Positions 29,736 through 38,655 of a DNA stretch of 64,000 nt are shown in pieces (position 1 is the first letter of the stretch; the number at the start of each line of letters is the position of its first letter). This DNA comes from Beijerinckiaceae bacterium (lineage in GTDB: Bacteria > Pseudomonadota > Alphaproteobacteria > Rhizobiales > Beijerinckiaceae). The stretch lies in the NCBI GenBank assembly GCA_024304885.1, contig JALJOM010000003.1:1894110-1958109 (forward strand). Direction: 5' to 3'. The notes under the pieces are model-generated. The model was not told the DNA's origin, ran no database searches, and saw nothing but the letters and a program-made list of their open reading frames with translations. Position numbers and translations under genes: made by a program.

Positions 29736-29924
29736 TCCGACCCGGGCGGAAACCGACGATCGACCTACCGAGGATCGTCGTTTCATGGTATCGGAGGCCA
29801 TTCCGATCCCGCTCGATCGAAAAGAAGCTTCACTATTCTACATTGTGGCATTTTCTCGCCGCGACGCCTCGTTCAGCTCGCGAGATCCTGCCGAGCCCGG
29901 CCGGCTGACCACGGAGAAGAGCCG

Positions 29925-31070
29925 ATGTCCCTACTCACCCACGCCTGGTCGATCGCCGGGTATCTCGTGCCCTTCGTCTTCGTCCTGAGCACGGTCGTCT
30001 TCTTCCACGAGCTCGGCCATTTTCTCGTCGGGCGCTGGTGTGGCGTGAAGGTCGACAGCTTCTCGATCGGGTTCGGGCCGGAGCTCTTCGGCTTCGACGA
30101 TCGCGCCGGCACCCATTGGCGCGTCGCGGCCCTGCCCCTCGGCGGCTATGTGAAGTTCCACGGCGATGCGGGGCCGGCCTCGGCCGGACCGTCCGAGGCG
30201 GCCGCCGTGATGCCGGCCGGGGAACGCGCGGTGAGCTTCTTCGCGCAGAGCGTCGGCAAGCGCGCCGCCATCGTCGCCGCCGGCCCGATCGCGAACTTCA
30301 TCCTCGCGATCGCGATCTTCACCGGCATCTACTACGTGAACGGCCGCACCATCCTGCTGCCCCTGGTCGATGCCGTCGTCGCCGACAGCGCCGCAGCGGC
30401 CGCCGGATTTGAGCCCGGCGACCTCGTCGTCTCGATCGACCGGACGCCGGTCGGCAGCTTCGAGGAGATGCAGCGCACCGTCCAGGTTTCGCCGGATCGA
30501 CCCCTGACCTTCGAGGTCGCGCGCGACCACAAGATCGTCGAGATCGTCGCGACCCCGCGCCTGCGCGACGTCGTCACGCCGTTCGGCACGATCCGGGTCG
30601 GTGTCCTCGGCATCGAGGCCAAGAGCAAGCCCGAGAGCTGGCGTGTCGAGCACTACGGCCTCGTCGGGTCGGCGCAGCTCGCGGTCGGCGAGACCTGGTT
30701 CGTCATCGCGCGCACTGGGAGCTATCTCGGGGGTCTCCTGATCGGCCAGGAATCGGCCGATCAATTGTCCGGCCCGATCCGGATCGCCGAGGTCTCGGGA
30801 GAGATGGCGAAGCTCGGGGTCGCGGCCCTTTTGAACCTCGCCGCAATTCTGTCGATTTCGGTGGGGATCCTGAACCTGCTGCCGGTCCCGCTCCTCGACG
30901 GGGGGCATCTGTTCTACTACGCGATCGAGGCTGTTCAGGGACGTGCCTTGACCGAGCGCGCACAGCAGTTCGGGTTCAAGATCGGGCTGACGTTGGTCAC
31001 GGCTCTGATGATCTTCGCGACCTACAACGATGTGCTGCGCCTGACGAAGCAATTGATGCAGTGGGGATGA
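29925..31070 (+). CDS. rseP: Site-2 intramembrane protease RseP
   Basis: This inner-membrane zinc metalloprotease cleaves anti-sigma factors or remnant signal peptides. The 381-residue protein has the zinc motif HELGHFLVGRWCG in TM1, with VDSFSIGFGPELFGF after it. A PDZ domain lies at about residues 130-215 (AAAGFEPGDLVVSIDRTPVG), and the C-terminal zinc-ligand motif LPVPLLDGGHLFYYAIE completes the site. E. coli RseP has two PDZ domains, while alphaproteobacterial forms of this length have one clear copy. It is followed by bamA after 253 bases. Confidence 0.96.
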   Translation: MSLLTHAWSIAGYLVPFVFVLSTVVFFHELGHFLVGRWCGVKVDSFSIGFGPELFGFDDRAGTHWRVAALPLGGYVKFHGDAGPASAGPSEAAAVMPAGERAVSFFAQSVGKRAAIVAAGPIANFILAIAIFTGIYYVNGRTILLPLVDAVVADSAAAAAGFEPGDLVVSIDRTPVGSFEEMQRTVQVSPDRPLTFEVARDHKIVEIVATPRLRDVVTPFGTIRVGVLGIEAKSKPESWRVEHYGLVGSAQLAVGETWFVIARTGSYLGGLLIGQESADQLSGPIRIAEVSGEMAKLGVAALLNLAAILSISVGILNLLPVPLLDGGHLFYYAIEAVQGRALTERAQQFGFKIGLTLVTALMIFATYNDVLRLTKQLMQWG

Positions 31071-31185
31071 GGAGAATGCTCCGCGGAGAGATCGGTTAAC
31101 TTTAACCTTTAACGAGATGGTCACTCGAAAGCGTGTCCCCTTGGCCACGCCCGGCCGAAATCGAGCAGCGACGACAAATCTCGAT

Positions 31186-31213
31186 TTGCGGGTTGGTGCA
31201 AACCATGTAGAAG
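31186..31213 (+). promoter_or_regulatory. Possible promoter for bamA
   Basis: TTGCGG (31186-31191), a 16-base spacer and TAGAAG (31208-31213) lie in the 253-base rseP-bamA gap, about 110 bases upstream of the bamA start. The match to an alphaproteobacterial housekeeping promoter is moderate and unsupported by other signals. Confidence 0.3.
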
Positions 31214-31323
31214 CAACGCAATAGGCCTCCTCGGCGCCACGTCGCACGAGCGGGGCCTGTTCCATCGAGCCGCCGGCATCGGGAACGGATCCCGACGGCA
31301 CGGCGTGTGGGGACCGGTCATAC

Positions 31324-33774
31324 ATGCGAGTCATCCCTAAGCCCCTGCGTGGTCTCCCACGTCGTGCGACCCTGGCTCTCGGCGTGCTCGCCGTGGCCGC
31401 GACGGCAGCCGCGGCCGCGAGCATCACCGTGGAAGGCAACCGACGCGTCGACAGCGATACCATCGCTTCCTACTTCCGCGGCACCGACCAGGCGGCGGTC
31501 AACAAGGGCGTGAAGGATCTCTACGCAACCGGCCTCTTCTCCGACGTGCGCGTCCGCCACGAAGGCGGCAGGCTCGTCGTTCAGGTGGCCGAGAACAACG
31601 TCATCAACCGCGTCGTCTTCGAAGGCAACAGCAAGGTCAAGAACGAGCAGCTCCAGGCCGAGATCGCGTCGCGGTCACGTGGTCCCTACAGCCCCGCGAT
31701 GGTCGAGGCCGACATCGAGCGGATCAGGGACGTCTATCGCCGCGCGGGCCGCGCCGCGGCGAAGGTGTCCGCGCGCACCGTCGATCTCCCCAACGGGCGG
31801 GTCGATGTCGTCTTCAAGGTCGACGAAGGCGATAAGACCGGCGTCAAGACGATCGAGTTCATCGGCAACCAGGCCTATTCGTCGGGCAAGCTCCGCGACC
31901 TCATGCAGACGACGGAGATGAACTTCCTGTCGTTCTTCAAGACCTCGGACGTCTACGATCCGGACCGCATCGCCTCGGACCTCGAGCTCATTCGCAGGTT
32001 CTACCTCAAGAACGGCTACGCCGACTTCCGTGTGGTCGGATCCGACGCGAGATTCGATCCCGAGCTCGGGGGCTACGTCATCACGATCTCGGTCGAGGAA
32101 GGCGTGCAGTACCAGGTCGGCTCGGTCTCGGTCGAGAACCACCTGCCGGATATCGACACGGCGACGCTGCAATCCCTTCTGCGCCTGTCGGTCGGGGAGA
32201 CCTACAACGGGGACATGGTCCAGAAGACCGTCGATGCCCTGTCGAAGGAGGTGTCCAAGCACGGCTATCCCTTCACCCAGGTGCGGCCGCGCGGCGATCG
32301 CGATCCCGCCGCCCGCACCGTGTCAATCGTCTTCGTGCTCGAGGAAGGGCCGCGCGTCTATGTCGAGCGCATCGACGTGCGCGGAAATACGAGAACGCGC
32401 GACTATGTGGTGCGGCGAGAGTTCGAGATCAGCGAGGGCGACGCCTACAACAAGGTCCTCGTGGACCGCGCCGAGCGACGCCTCAACAATCTCGGCTTCT
32501 TCAAGAAGGTGAGGATCACCAACGAGCCGGGCTCGGCCCAGGACCGCGTCGTGATCGTCGTCGATGTCGAGGACCAGCCGACAGGCTCGCTGTCCGTCTC
32601 CGGCGGCTACTCGACGACGGACGGGTTCATCGGCGAGGTCTCGGTCAGCGAGACGAACTTCATGGGCCGCGGCCAATATGTGCGGCTCGCCGGCGCCTTG
32701 GGGCAGTACAGCCGCGGCGTCGATCTCAGCTTCACCGAGCCCTATTTCCTCGGCAGCCGCATCGCCGCGGGCTTCGACGCCTACGCCAAGGTCTCGAACG
32801 TCTCGCGCTACACGTTCTACAACAACTTCATCGTCGGCGGCACGTTCCGGCTCGGCCTGCCGATCACGGAGGAGATCACCTTCTCGCCGCGCTACTCGAT
32901 CTACGAGTCGCGGATCTCGATTCCGAACAACGGAACCCGGCCCTACAACGACTGTACCTTCCCGATCAACGGAATCACGCCACCGACCAACGGCACGGAG
33001 CTCGGCTTCGGCAACAGCTGCCTGTCCAACGGCGAGGCCTCGCTCGCCTTGAAGGAGGCGCAGGGCTCGTTCCTGACGTCCCTGTTCGGCTATACGCTGT
33101 CCTATAATACGCTCGACAATTATCGCACCCCGACCGCGGGTGTCTTCGCCGAGCTCAGGCAGGATTTCGCCGGCGTGGGCGGCGACAACCACTTCCTCCG
33201 GACGACCGGCGACATCAGGGTCTATCGCGAGATCTTCGATCAGGTCGTCGGCTTCGTCCGCTTCCAGGGCGGCGATCTCGAGCCGCTGGGCAACAACCCG
33301 CTCCGCATCGTCGACAACTTCAACCTCGGACCGAGCCTCGTGCGCGGCTTCGCGCCGAACGGCATCGGACCGCGCGACGTGTCGGCGGGGGTGAACTATC
33401 TGAACAATCCCCTCGGCGGCACCAAATATTTCGGCGGCACAGTCGAGGTGCAGTTTCCGATCTTCGGCCTGCCGCGAGACCTCGGGCTGAAGGGCGCCCT
33501 ATTCGCCGATGCGGGGACCCTGTACGACTTCAGGGGCCGAACCGACTTCACGAACGGCGGTCCGGTCCTGCCGAACGACGTCCCGCCGCTGTTCACCCAG
33601 GGCAATACGGTCGCGGTCGGCTCCGATTCGCTGTTCATTCGGAGCTCGGTCGGCGCCTCCCTCATCTGGGCGTCGCCCATGGGCCCGATCCGTTTCGACT
33701 TCGCCCATGCCTTGACGAAGAGCCCGTTCGATCGGACCCAGTTCTTCCGCTTCACCGGCGGCACCTCCTTCTGA
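31324..33774 (+). CDS. bamA: Outer-membrane protein assembly factor BamA
   Basis: BamA is the central component of the BAM complex, inserting beta-barrel proteins into the outer membrane. The 816-residue precursor has a signal peptide (residues 1-37, ending TAAAAA). Five POTRA domains follow (about residues 40-440; for example ITVEGNRRVDSDTIASYFRG and VFEGNSKVKNEQLQAEIASR), then a 16-strand barrel with SLVRGFAPNGIGPRD. It closes with the terminal signature FRFTGGTSF, ending in Phe as expected. It is the first of bamA-lpxD-fabZ, which are closely spaced. Confidence 0.97.
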   Translation: MRVIPKPLRGLPRRATLALGVLAVAATAAAAASITVEGNRRVDSDTIASYFRGTDQAAVNKGVKDLYATGLFSDVRVRHEGGRLVVQVAENNVINRVVFEGNSKVKNEQLQAEIASRSRGPYSPAMVEADIERIRDVYRRAGRAAAKVSARTVDLPNGRVDVVFKVDEGDKTGVKTIEFIGNQAYSSGKLRDLMQTTEMNFLSFFKTSDVYDPDRIASDLELIRRFYLKNGYADFRVVGSDARFDPELGGYVITISVEEGVQYQVGSVSVENHLPDIDTATLQSLLRLSVGETYNGDMVQKTVDALSKEVSKHGYPFTQVRPRGDRDPAARTVSIVFVLEEGPRVYVERIDVRGNTRTRDYVVRREFEISEGDAYNKVLVDRAERRLNNLGFFKKVRITNEPGSAQDRVVIVVDVEDQPTGSLSVSGGYSTTDGFIGEVSVSETNFMGRGQYVRLAGALGQYSRGVDLSFTEPYFLGSRIAAGFDAYAKVSNVSRYTFYNNFIVGGTFRLGLPITEEITFSPRYSIYESRISIPNNGTRPYNDCTFPINGITPPTNGTELGFGNSCLSNGEASLALKEAQGSFLTSLFGYTLSYNTLDNYRTPTAGVFAELRQDFAGVGGDNHFLRTTGDIRVYREIFDQVVGFVRFQGGDLEPLGNNPLRIVDNFNLGPSLVRGFAPNGIGPRDVSAGVNYLNNPLGGTKYFGGTVEVQFPIFGLPRDLGLKGALFADAGTLYDFRGRTDFTNGGPVLPNDVPPLFTQGNTVAVGSDSLFIRSSVGASLIWASPMGPIRFDFAHALTKSPFDRTQFFRFTGGTSF

Positions 33775-33843
33775 GGCCGTGACAGGCGTTGCGGCGATCG
33801 CCTCCGACGGCTGCCGCCGACCGCGTGCCGTGACGAGCCAGGT

Positions 33844-34797
33844 ATGAGCGCGCCGAGCTTCCTCGTTGCGGCAACACCCCGCCCCACGCTTTCCGATCTC
33901 GTCGCCCTGACGGGATCGGAGGCCGCCGCGGCCATCGATCCGTCGATCCGGATCAGCGGAGCCGCCTCGCTCGAGGACGCCGATCGCGGCGACCTCACCT
34001 TTCTCGATGATCCCGCGCTCGTCGGCCGGCTGGAGGCGACACGGGCGACGGCCTGCTTCGTCGCGCCCCGGCATCGAGGTCACGTTCCGCCGTCCTGCCT
34101 CGCGCTCGTGACCGAGGCCCCCGCCCACGCCTTCGCGCTCGCGCTCGCCGCGCTGTTTCCCCGTGCCGACAAGCCCGGCTCCTCCTTCGCCACCGCCGGG
34201 GCCAGTCCCGGCGCCATCATTCACCCCGAGGCCCGCCTCGAGCCCGGCGTGATCGTGGACCCCGGCGTCGTGATCGGGCCGCGCGCGGAGATCGGGGGAA
34301 CCACGGTCATCGGCGCTTGCAGCGTCGTCGGACCCGAGGTCCGCATCGGCCGCGCCTGCGCGATCGGCGCGCAGGTCACGATCGGCCATGCCTTGGTCGG
34401 CAACGGAGTCGTCGTGCAGCCCGGGGCGCGGATCGGGCAAGACGGTTCTGCCTTCGCCGCCGGCCCCGGCGGGCTCGTGAAGGTGCCGCATATCGGCCGG
34501 GTCATCCTGCAAGACGATGTCGAGATCGGCGCGGGCACGACCATCGACCGCGGCACGACGAGCGATACGGTGATCGGCGAAGGCACCAAGATCGGGAACC
34601 AGGTCCAGATCGCTGCCGGCGTGACGATCGGACGGCATTGCAGTGTCGCGGCGCAAGCCGGGATCGGGCCCGATGCCCGGCTCGGCGACGCCGCCGTGGT
34701 GGGAGAGAAGGCGTGCCTCGGCCCCGGCGCGGAGGTCGCGAGCCGGGACCGGGTCGCCAGCGGTGCGACCATCTCGGCGCGCGACGAGCGCATGTGA
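33844..34797 (+). CDS. lpxD: LpxD-like acyltransferase with altered active site
   Basis: By position (bamA-lpxD-fabZ) and fold this is UDP-3-O-(3-hydroxyacyl)glucosamine N-acyltransferase of lipid A synthesis. The 317-residue protein has an N-terminal uridine-binding-like domain ([19 protein letters not shown]) and hexapeptide repeats from residue 120, with [12 protein letters not shown] conserved. In E. coli LpxD the catalytic His239 lies in QIAHNVVIG; the aligned segment here is QIAAGVTIG, so His is replaced by Ala258 and Asn by Gly259. The GFGYA-type segment is GSAFAAG, and the usual C-terminal helix is missing. Activity is therefore doubtful. It may be decaying, or a repurposed LpxD-like protein. 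Confidence 0.8.
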   Translation: MSAPSFLVAATPRPTLSDLVALTGSEAAAAIDPSIRISGAASLEDADRGDLTFLDDPALVGRLEATRATACFVAPRHRGHVPPSCLALVTEAPAHAFALALAALFPRADKPGSSFATAGASPGAIIHPEARLEPGVIVDPGVVIGPRAEIGGTTVIGACSVVGPEVRIGRACAIGAQVTIGHALVGNGVVVQPGARIGQDGSAFAAGPGGLVKVPHIGRVILQDDVEIGAGTTIDRGTTSDTVIGEGTKIGNQVQIAAGVTIGRHCSVAAQAGIGPDARLGDAAVVGEKACLGPGAEVASRDRVASGATISARDERM

Positions 34798-34869
34798 CCG
34801 GCGCCCTTTCGGCGTAAACTCGGATCACCGCCAGGGCTGCAACATGGCATATGGGAGGCAGGCACGAGA

Positions 34870-35337
34870 ATGACCGAGGCCGCGGGCAAGACGATCGACG
34901 CGTTCGACATCCAGAAGCTCCTGAAATATCTGCCGCATCGCTATCCGTTCCTGATGATCGACAAGGTCGTCGATCTGCGCGGCGACGAGTTCGGCATCGG
35001 CATCAAGAACGTCACCGTGAACGAGCCGCAGTTCCAGGGGCATTTTCCCGAGCGCCCGGTGATGCCCGGCGTCCTCTTGATCGAGGCGATGGCGCAGACC
35101 GCGGGCGTCGTGTGCATGCACGCGCATGTGGACGCGACCAAGCCGCCGCCGGTGGTTTATTTCATGACGATCGACAAGGCCAAGTTCCGCAAGCCGGTCG
35201 TGCCCGGCGACCAGGTGGCCTTCCACATGACCAGGACCAAGCTGCGCAAGACCATGTTCTGGTTCGAGGGCAAGGCCCTCGTCGATGGCACGCTCGTCTG
35301 CGAGGCCGAGATCGGCGCGACGATCGTGCTCGACTGA
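34870..35337 (+). CDS. fabZ: 3-hydroxyacyl-ACP dehydratase FabZ
   Basis: This hot-dog-fold enzyme dehydrates 3-hydroxyacyl-ACP in fatty-acid elongation. The 155-residue protein has the catalytic His in [16 protein letters not shown] and the catalytic Glu in [19 protein letters not shown]; both are intact. It lies 72 bases after lpxD. In most proteobacteria lpxA follows directly; here 128 bases of non-coding DNA and an unrelated small gene follow instead. Confidence 0.97.
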   Translation: MTEAAGKTIDAFDIQKLLKYLPHRYPFLMIDKVVDLRGDEFGIGIKNVTVNEPQFQGHFPERPVMPGVLLIEAMAQTAGVVCMHAHVDATKPPPVVYFMTIDKAKFRKPVVPGDQVAFHMTRTKLRKTMFWFEGKALVDGTLVCEAEIGATIVLD

Positions 35338-35465
35338 AGGACACGAGATCCGTAGGGTCTCGATGCGAAATTCCGCTACGGGAACCAAGCGCACGAGCCG
35401 CTTTTGGACGGACATTTCGATAAGCGGTCCGTGTGGATAGGCGAGGCGACGGGGATCGGTCCTAC

Positions 35466-35765
35466 ATGCTGCTCATCGTCGGAACCATCCGCTTGCCACC
35501 CGAGAACGTGAGCCTTGCCAGGCCCGCCATGCAACGCATGGTGGAATGCAGCAGAGGCGAAGACGGCTGCGCGGAATACAGCTACGCGGAGGATGTGCTC
35601 GCGCCGGGCCTCATTCACGTCAAGGAGCTTTGGCGGGATCAGGCCGCCCTGGACCGACATCTCGCGTCGGACCATATCGCCGAATGGCGCGCGGCATGGC
35701 CGGATCTCGGGATCGGCGAGCGCGATCTTCGAGCTTATGACGTCGGTCAGCCGCGCGACACGTGA
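35466..35765 (+). CDS. Putative quinol monooxygenase (ABM domain)
   Basis: A 99-residue single antibiotic-biosynthesis-monooxygenase domain, starting MLLIVGTIRLPPENVSLARP, with the typical core CAEYSYAEDVLAPGLIHVKE and LDRHLASDHIAEW. The His in the SDHIAEW segment is common in YgiN-like quinol oxidases. ATG at 35466 is used because it directly precedes the family core; a longer start at 35433 has no support. It sits between fabZ and qor. A link to quinone chemistry with qor is possible but not shown. Confidence 0.85.
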   Translation: MLLIVGTIRLPPENVSLARPAMQRMVECSRGEDGCAEYSYAEDVLAPGLIHVKELWRDQAALDRHLASDHIAEWRAAWPDLGIGERDLRAYDVGQPRDT

Positions 35766-36072
35766 TTGCCTCGGTCCGCATGGCGCGGCGTCGGCCCGTC
35801 GACCTCGCAGCTTGGTCGAAAGCGGTCATGCACGCCGAGACACGACCAGAGGCCACATCGCTTGCGCGCGGGGCCCCTTCGTAGGATGATCGAGCGACGC
35901 CAGCGGGGTTTCCGATCCGCCGGAATCGGAAACCAGCTCTACTTTCTCGTCTTGTCGCAATTTCCCGACGCGAAGCGAGTCTCACTTCGTTGGAACTTGC
36001 TCTCGGCGATAATCGTGTAGGGACCGCGCCCATCGGGACGACCGCCGGGCAGATCGAGCACTGTGGGATGCA
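35766..36072. other. Intergenic region before qor
   Basis: 307 bases that contain one type A repeat (35902-36004). Nothing else is recognisable. Confidence 0.45.
35902..36004 (+). repeat. Dispersed repeat A (forward)
   Basis: A type A unit: the hairpin TTTCCGATCCGCCGGAATCG, then CAGCTCTACTTTCTCGTCTT, GTCGCAATTTCCCGACGCGA and the right end CTTCGTTGGAACTTGCTCT. The left terminus is degenerate (AGCGGGG). Confidence 0.75.
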
Positions 36073-37047
36073 ATGACCAGGGCCATTCGAGTCTACGAGA
36101 CCGGCGCGCCGGACGTGATGCGGATCGAGGACATCGCACCGCGCGGGCCGGAGCGCGGCGAGGTCGTCGTCCGCAACCACGCCATCGGCGTCAACTTCAT
36201 CGACACCTACTACCGCAGCGGCCTCTATCCGGCGCCGTCGCTGCCCTTCACCCCGGGCAACGAGGCGGCCGGCGAGATCACGGCCCTCGGCAAGGGAGTG
36301 AAGGATTTCAGGGTCGGCGACCGGGTCGCCTATGTAGCCAATCTCGGCGCCTATGCCGAGGACCGCACGATCGCCGCCGACCGGCTGGTCAAGCTGCCCA
36401 AGGCGTTGGGCTACGAGGCCGCCGCGGCCCTCATGCTGAAGGGCCTCACCGCGCAATATCTGCTGCGGCGGACCTATCGAGTGAAGGCGGGCGATACGAT
36501 CCTCGTCCATGCCGCGGCCGGGGGCGTCGGACAGATCCTCTGCCAATGGGCGCGCGCGCTCGGCGCGACCGTCATCGGCACGGCGGGCTCGCCCGAGAAG
36601 GCCAAGCTCGCCAAGAAGGCCGGCGCCAAGCATGTCATCCTCTACCGCGAGGAGGATTTCGCGGCGCGCGTGAAGGAGATCACCAAGGGCAGGCTCTGCG
36701 ACGTCGTCTACGACGGCGTCGGCAAGGCGACGTTTCCGGCCTCGCTCGACTGCCTGCGCCCGTTCGGCATGTTCGTCAGCTACGGCTCGGCCTCCGGCCA
36801 GATCGAGGCCTTCAATATCATGCTCCTGTCGGCCAAGGGATCGCTCTTCGCGACGAGGCCCTCGCTCCACACCTACGCGCATGCGCGCGAGGATCTCTTG
36901 AAGATGGCGCGCGAGCTGTTTCGCGCGGTGTCGAGCGGCGCCGTAGAGGCCCCCGCGCCGAGGACGTTCCCGCTCGACGCCGTCGTCGAGGTGCATCGCG
37001 CCCTCGAGGGGCGACAGACGACGGGCTCGACCGTCCTGATCCCGTGA
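36073..37047 (+). CDS. qor: NADPH:quinone reductase (zinc-free MDR family)
   Basis: This cytoplasmic medium-chain reductase reduces quinones with NADPH. The 324-residue protein starts MTRAIRVYETGAPDVMRIED and has GVNFIDTYYRSGLYP. The Rossmann segment HAAAGGVGQILCQWARALGA lies at about residue 145, followed by CDVVYDGVGKATF. Zinc-binding residues of alcohol dehydrogenases are absent, which fits Qor. It is probably transcribed alone; recO follows after an intergenic repeat. Confidence 0.93.
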   Translation: MTRAIRVYETGAPDVMRIEDIAPRGPERGEVVVRNHAIGVNFIDTYYRSGLYPAPSLPFTPGNEAAGEITALGKGVKDFRVGDRVAYVANLGAYAEDRTIAADRLVKLPKALGYEAAAALMLKGLTAQYLLRRTYRVKAGDTILVHAAAGGVGQILCQWARALGATVIGTAGSPEKAKLAKKAGAKHVILYREEDFAARVKEITKGRLCDVVYDGVGKATFPASLDCLRPFGMFVSYGSASGQIEAFNIMLLSAKGSLFATRPSLHTYAHAREDLLKMARELFRAVSSGAVEAPAPRTFPLDAVVEVHRALEGRQTTGSTVLIP

Positions 37048-37050
37048 GCT

Positions 37051-37155
37051 TGGAGCATCTTCCAGCGAACCGGGCGCCGGGTCGCGTCGCGAAAATGCGA
37101 CAAATCAAAAACATAGAGCCGATTTTCGATTCGGCCGGATCGGAGAGCACGCTAG
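37051..37155 (-). repeat. Dispersed repeat A (reverse)
   Basis: TGGAGCATCTTCCAGCGAAC at the left, CGCGTCGCGAAAATGCGACA in the middle, and ATAGAGCCGATTTTCGATTC followed by GGCCGGATCGGAGAGCACGC at the right. It fills the entire qor-recO gap and ends three bases before the recO start. Confidence 0.75.
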
Positions 37156-37158
37156 ACC

Positions 37159-37902
37159 ATGGAATGGCAGGACGAGGCCCTCGTCACCGGCATCAAGCGC
37201 CACGGCGAGACGAGCGTCATCCTCGAGGTCATGACCGCGGAGCACGGCCGCCATCTCGGCCTCGTCAAGGGCGGGCGCTCGAGGCGCATGCAGCCGCTGC
37301 TGCAGGTCGGTAACAGCGCACGCGTCGTCTGGCGGGCGCGGCTCGACGAACACCTCGGGCTCTTCATGGTCGAGCCGACCGTCCTGCGCACGCAGATGCT
37401 CCTCGCGAGCGAGGAGGCCCTGCACGCGATGTCGCATGTCGCGGCCCTGTTGCGGCTCCTCGCCGAGCGCGATCCGCACAAGAGGCTCTACGAGGCGGCC
37501 TCGCGCATCGCCGACCGGCTCGCATCCCCAGAGCAACTCGCGGAGCTTCTCGTCGCGTTCGAGGCGACACTTCTCGCCGAGACCGGCTTCGGCCTCGACC
37601 TCGGGAGCTGCGCGGCGACCGGAACGACGGAAAACCTCGTCTATGTCTCGCCGCGCACCGGCCGTGCGGTCTCGCAGGCCGCAGGCGAGCCCTACAAGGC
37701 CAAGCTCCTGCCCCTGCCGGCCTTCTTGCTCGGTCCGACCGATCGCGCGGGACCGGCACCGGCCGATCTGAGCGCCGGATTCAGCCTGACGGAGTTCTTC
37801 CTCGCGCGCGACCTCTTCGGCCCGCGCGGCGAAGCCCTGCCGGCGGCGCGCGGCGCCTTTCTCGCGGCGCTCGGAAAGCGTCGAGGCGCGGTCGTCGCGT
37901 GA
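37159..37902 (+). CDS. recO: DNA repair protein RecO
   Basis: RecO loads RecA on SSB-coated single-stranded DNA in the RecFOR pathway. The 247-residue protein starts MEWQDEALVTGIKRHGETSV with an N-terminal OB fold (SVILEVMTAEHGRHLGLVKG), followed by a helical C-terminal domain (FEATLLAETGFGLDLGSCAA). The zinc-binding Cys set of some RecO proteins is not present, as is usual in alphaproteobacteria. It is preceded directly by repeat A, so promoter and ribosome binding site must lie inside or beside that repeat. Confidence 0.94.
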   Translation: MEWQDEALVTGIKRHGETSVILEVMTAEHGRHLGLVKGGRSRRMQPLLQVGNSARVVWRARLDEHLGLFMVEPTVLRTQMLLASEEALHAMSHVAALLRLLAERDPHKRLYEAASRIADRLASPEQLAELLVAFEATLLAETGFGLDLGSCAATGTTENLVYVSPRTGRAVSQAAGEPYKAKLLPLPAFLLGPTDRAGPAPADLSAGFSLTEFFLARDLFGPRGEALPAARGAFLAALGKRRGAVVA

Positions 37903-37936
37903 TCGGCGAAGGGCCCCTCCCCGGCCGGAAGACGCC

Positions 37937-38040
37937 AAGAGCGGTTTCCGATCCGGCGGAATTCGGAAACCGGCTCTACATTTTGTCTTGTCGCAATTTC
38001 GCGACGCGAACCGGAACCCGGTTCGCTGAAAATCGCTCTA
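37937..38040 (+). repeat. Dispersed repeat A (forward, near-complete reference copy)
   Basis: This copy best shows the type A structure: left end AAGAGCGGTTTCC, hairpin CCGATCCGGCGGAATTCGG, then CTCTACATTTTGTCTTGTCG, CAATTTCGCGACGCGAACCG, GGTTCGCTGAAAATCGCTCT and A. The ends AGAGCGGTTTCC and GAAAATCGCTCT are imperfect inverted repeats, as in a small MITE. The right-hand CTA (38038-38040) is the stop codon of the minus-strand gene. Confidence 0.8.
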
Positions 38041-38655
38041 AGGGCACTCCTTCTGAACCTTCTCGAGTGCCTGCGCCACGCCGGAAAGCACATAGGTATC
38101 CGTCGTCACGCGTCCTCTCGCCGATGGCGCGCGCACGACGAGCTTCGACCCTTTCCTCAAAGCCTCGACAAATTTCGCCTCCTCGGCCTGGTTCTTGATC
38201 CAGGCGTTCGTGCCCTTGGCGACGAGATCGAAGCTCGTGCCCCCGACCTCGGCCTTCGATCCCTCGCCCTCCTTCAGCGGAAAGCCCATGATGATCGAGA
38301 CTTCCTCGCGCACCTTGTCGCTCGGACGGGTCGAGATGAACACATAGGCGGGATCGCGGTTGAGGCCGGCCGGCGCCCGATCCTTGGGCCGGGCCAAGGC
38401 GTAGCAGGTCTTGTCCTTGGCGCCTTGCGCGACATAGGCGCCCCAGTCGCCATAGGATCCGACCTGCTCCGGCTTTCCGGCCCCTTTCGTCTCTTCCGCC
38501 TTGGGCTCCGGCTTGCCTTTGTCGGGCTTCGCATCCCTCCTGGCCACCACGACACCCGATTCCCTCGGCGCCGCTTCACTTTCGAGGCACGCCGCCACAG
38601 CCAACAGAACGCCGGTGAAAACGACGCCGAGGTGTCGACACACGTCTTTCATCAT
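38038..38655 (-). CDS. IalB-like (invasion-associated locus B family) periplasmic protein
   Basis: A secreted protein of the IalB family, widespread in Hyphomicrobiales; despite the name the family is found in non-pathogens and its function is unclear. The 205-residue precursor has a signal peptide (about residues 1-28, hydrophobic GVVFTGVLLAVAAC) and a Lys/Pro/Glu-rich linker (PDKGKPEPKAEETKGAG). The family core follows, with YGDWGAYVAQGAKDKTCYAL and VREEVSIIMGFPL, ending YVLSGVAQALEKVQKECP. ATG at 38655 (or 38652) is chosen because a signal peptide follows at once. The stop is supplied by repeat A. A 12-bp palindrome lies about 90 bases upstream. Confidence 0.85.
   Translation of the reverse strand: MMKDVCRHLGVVFTGVLLAVAACLESEAAPRESGVVVARRDAKPDKGKPEPKAEETKGAGKPEQVGSYGDWGAYVAQGAKDKTCYALARPKDRAPAGLNRDPAYVFISTRPSDKVREEVSIIMGFPLKEGEGSKAEVGGTSFDLVAKGTNAWIKNQAEEAKFVEALRKGSKLVVRAPSARGRVTTDTYVLSGVAQALEKVQKECP

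Noticed and set aside
29790..29860. A further copy of repeat A before rseP (CGGAGGCCATTCCGATCCCG, then TTCTACATTGTGGCATTTTC)
   Set aside because: The resemblance is limited to short pieces in the right order and the ends are missing; it is too diverged to annotate.
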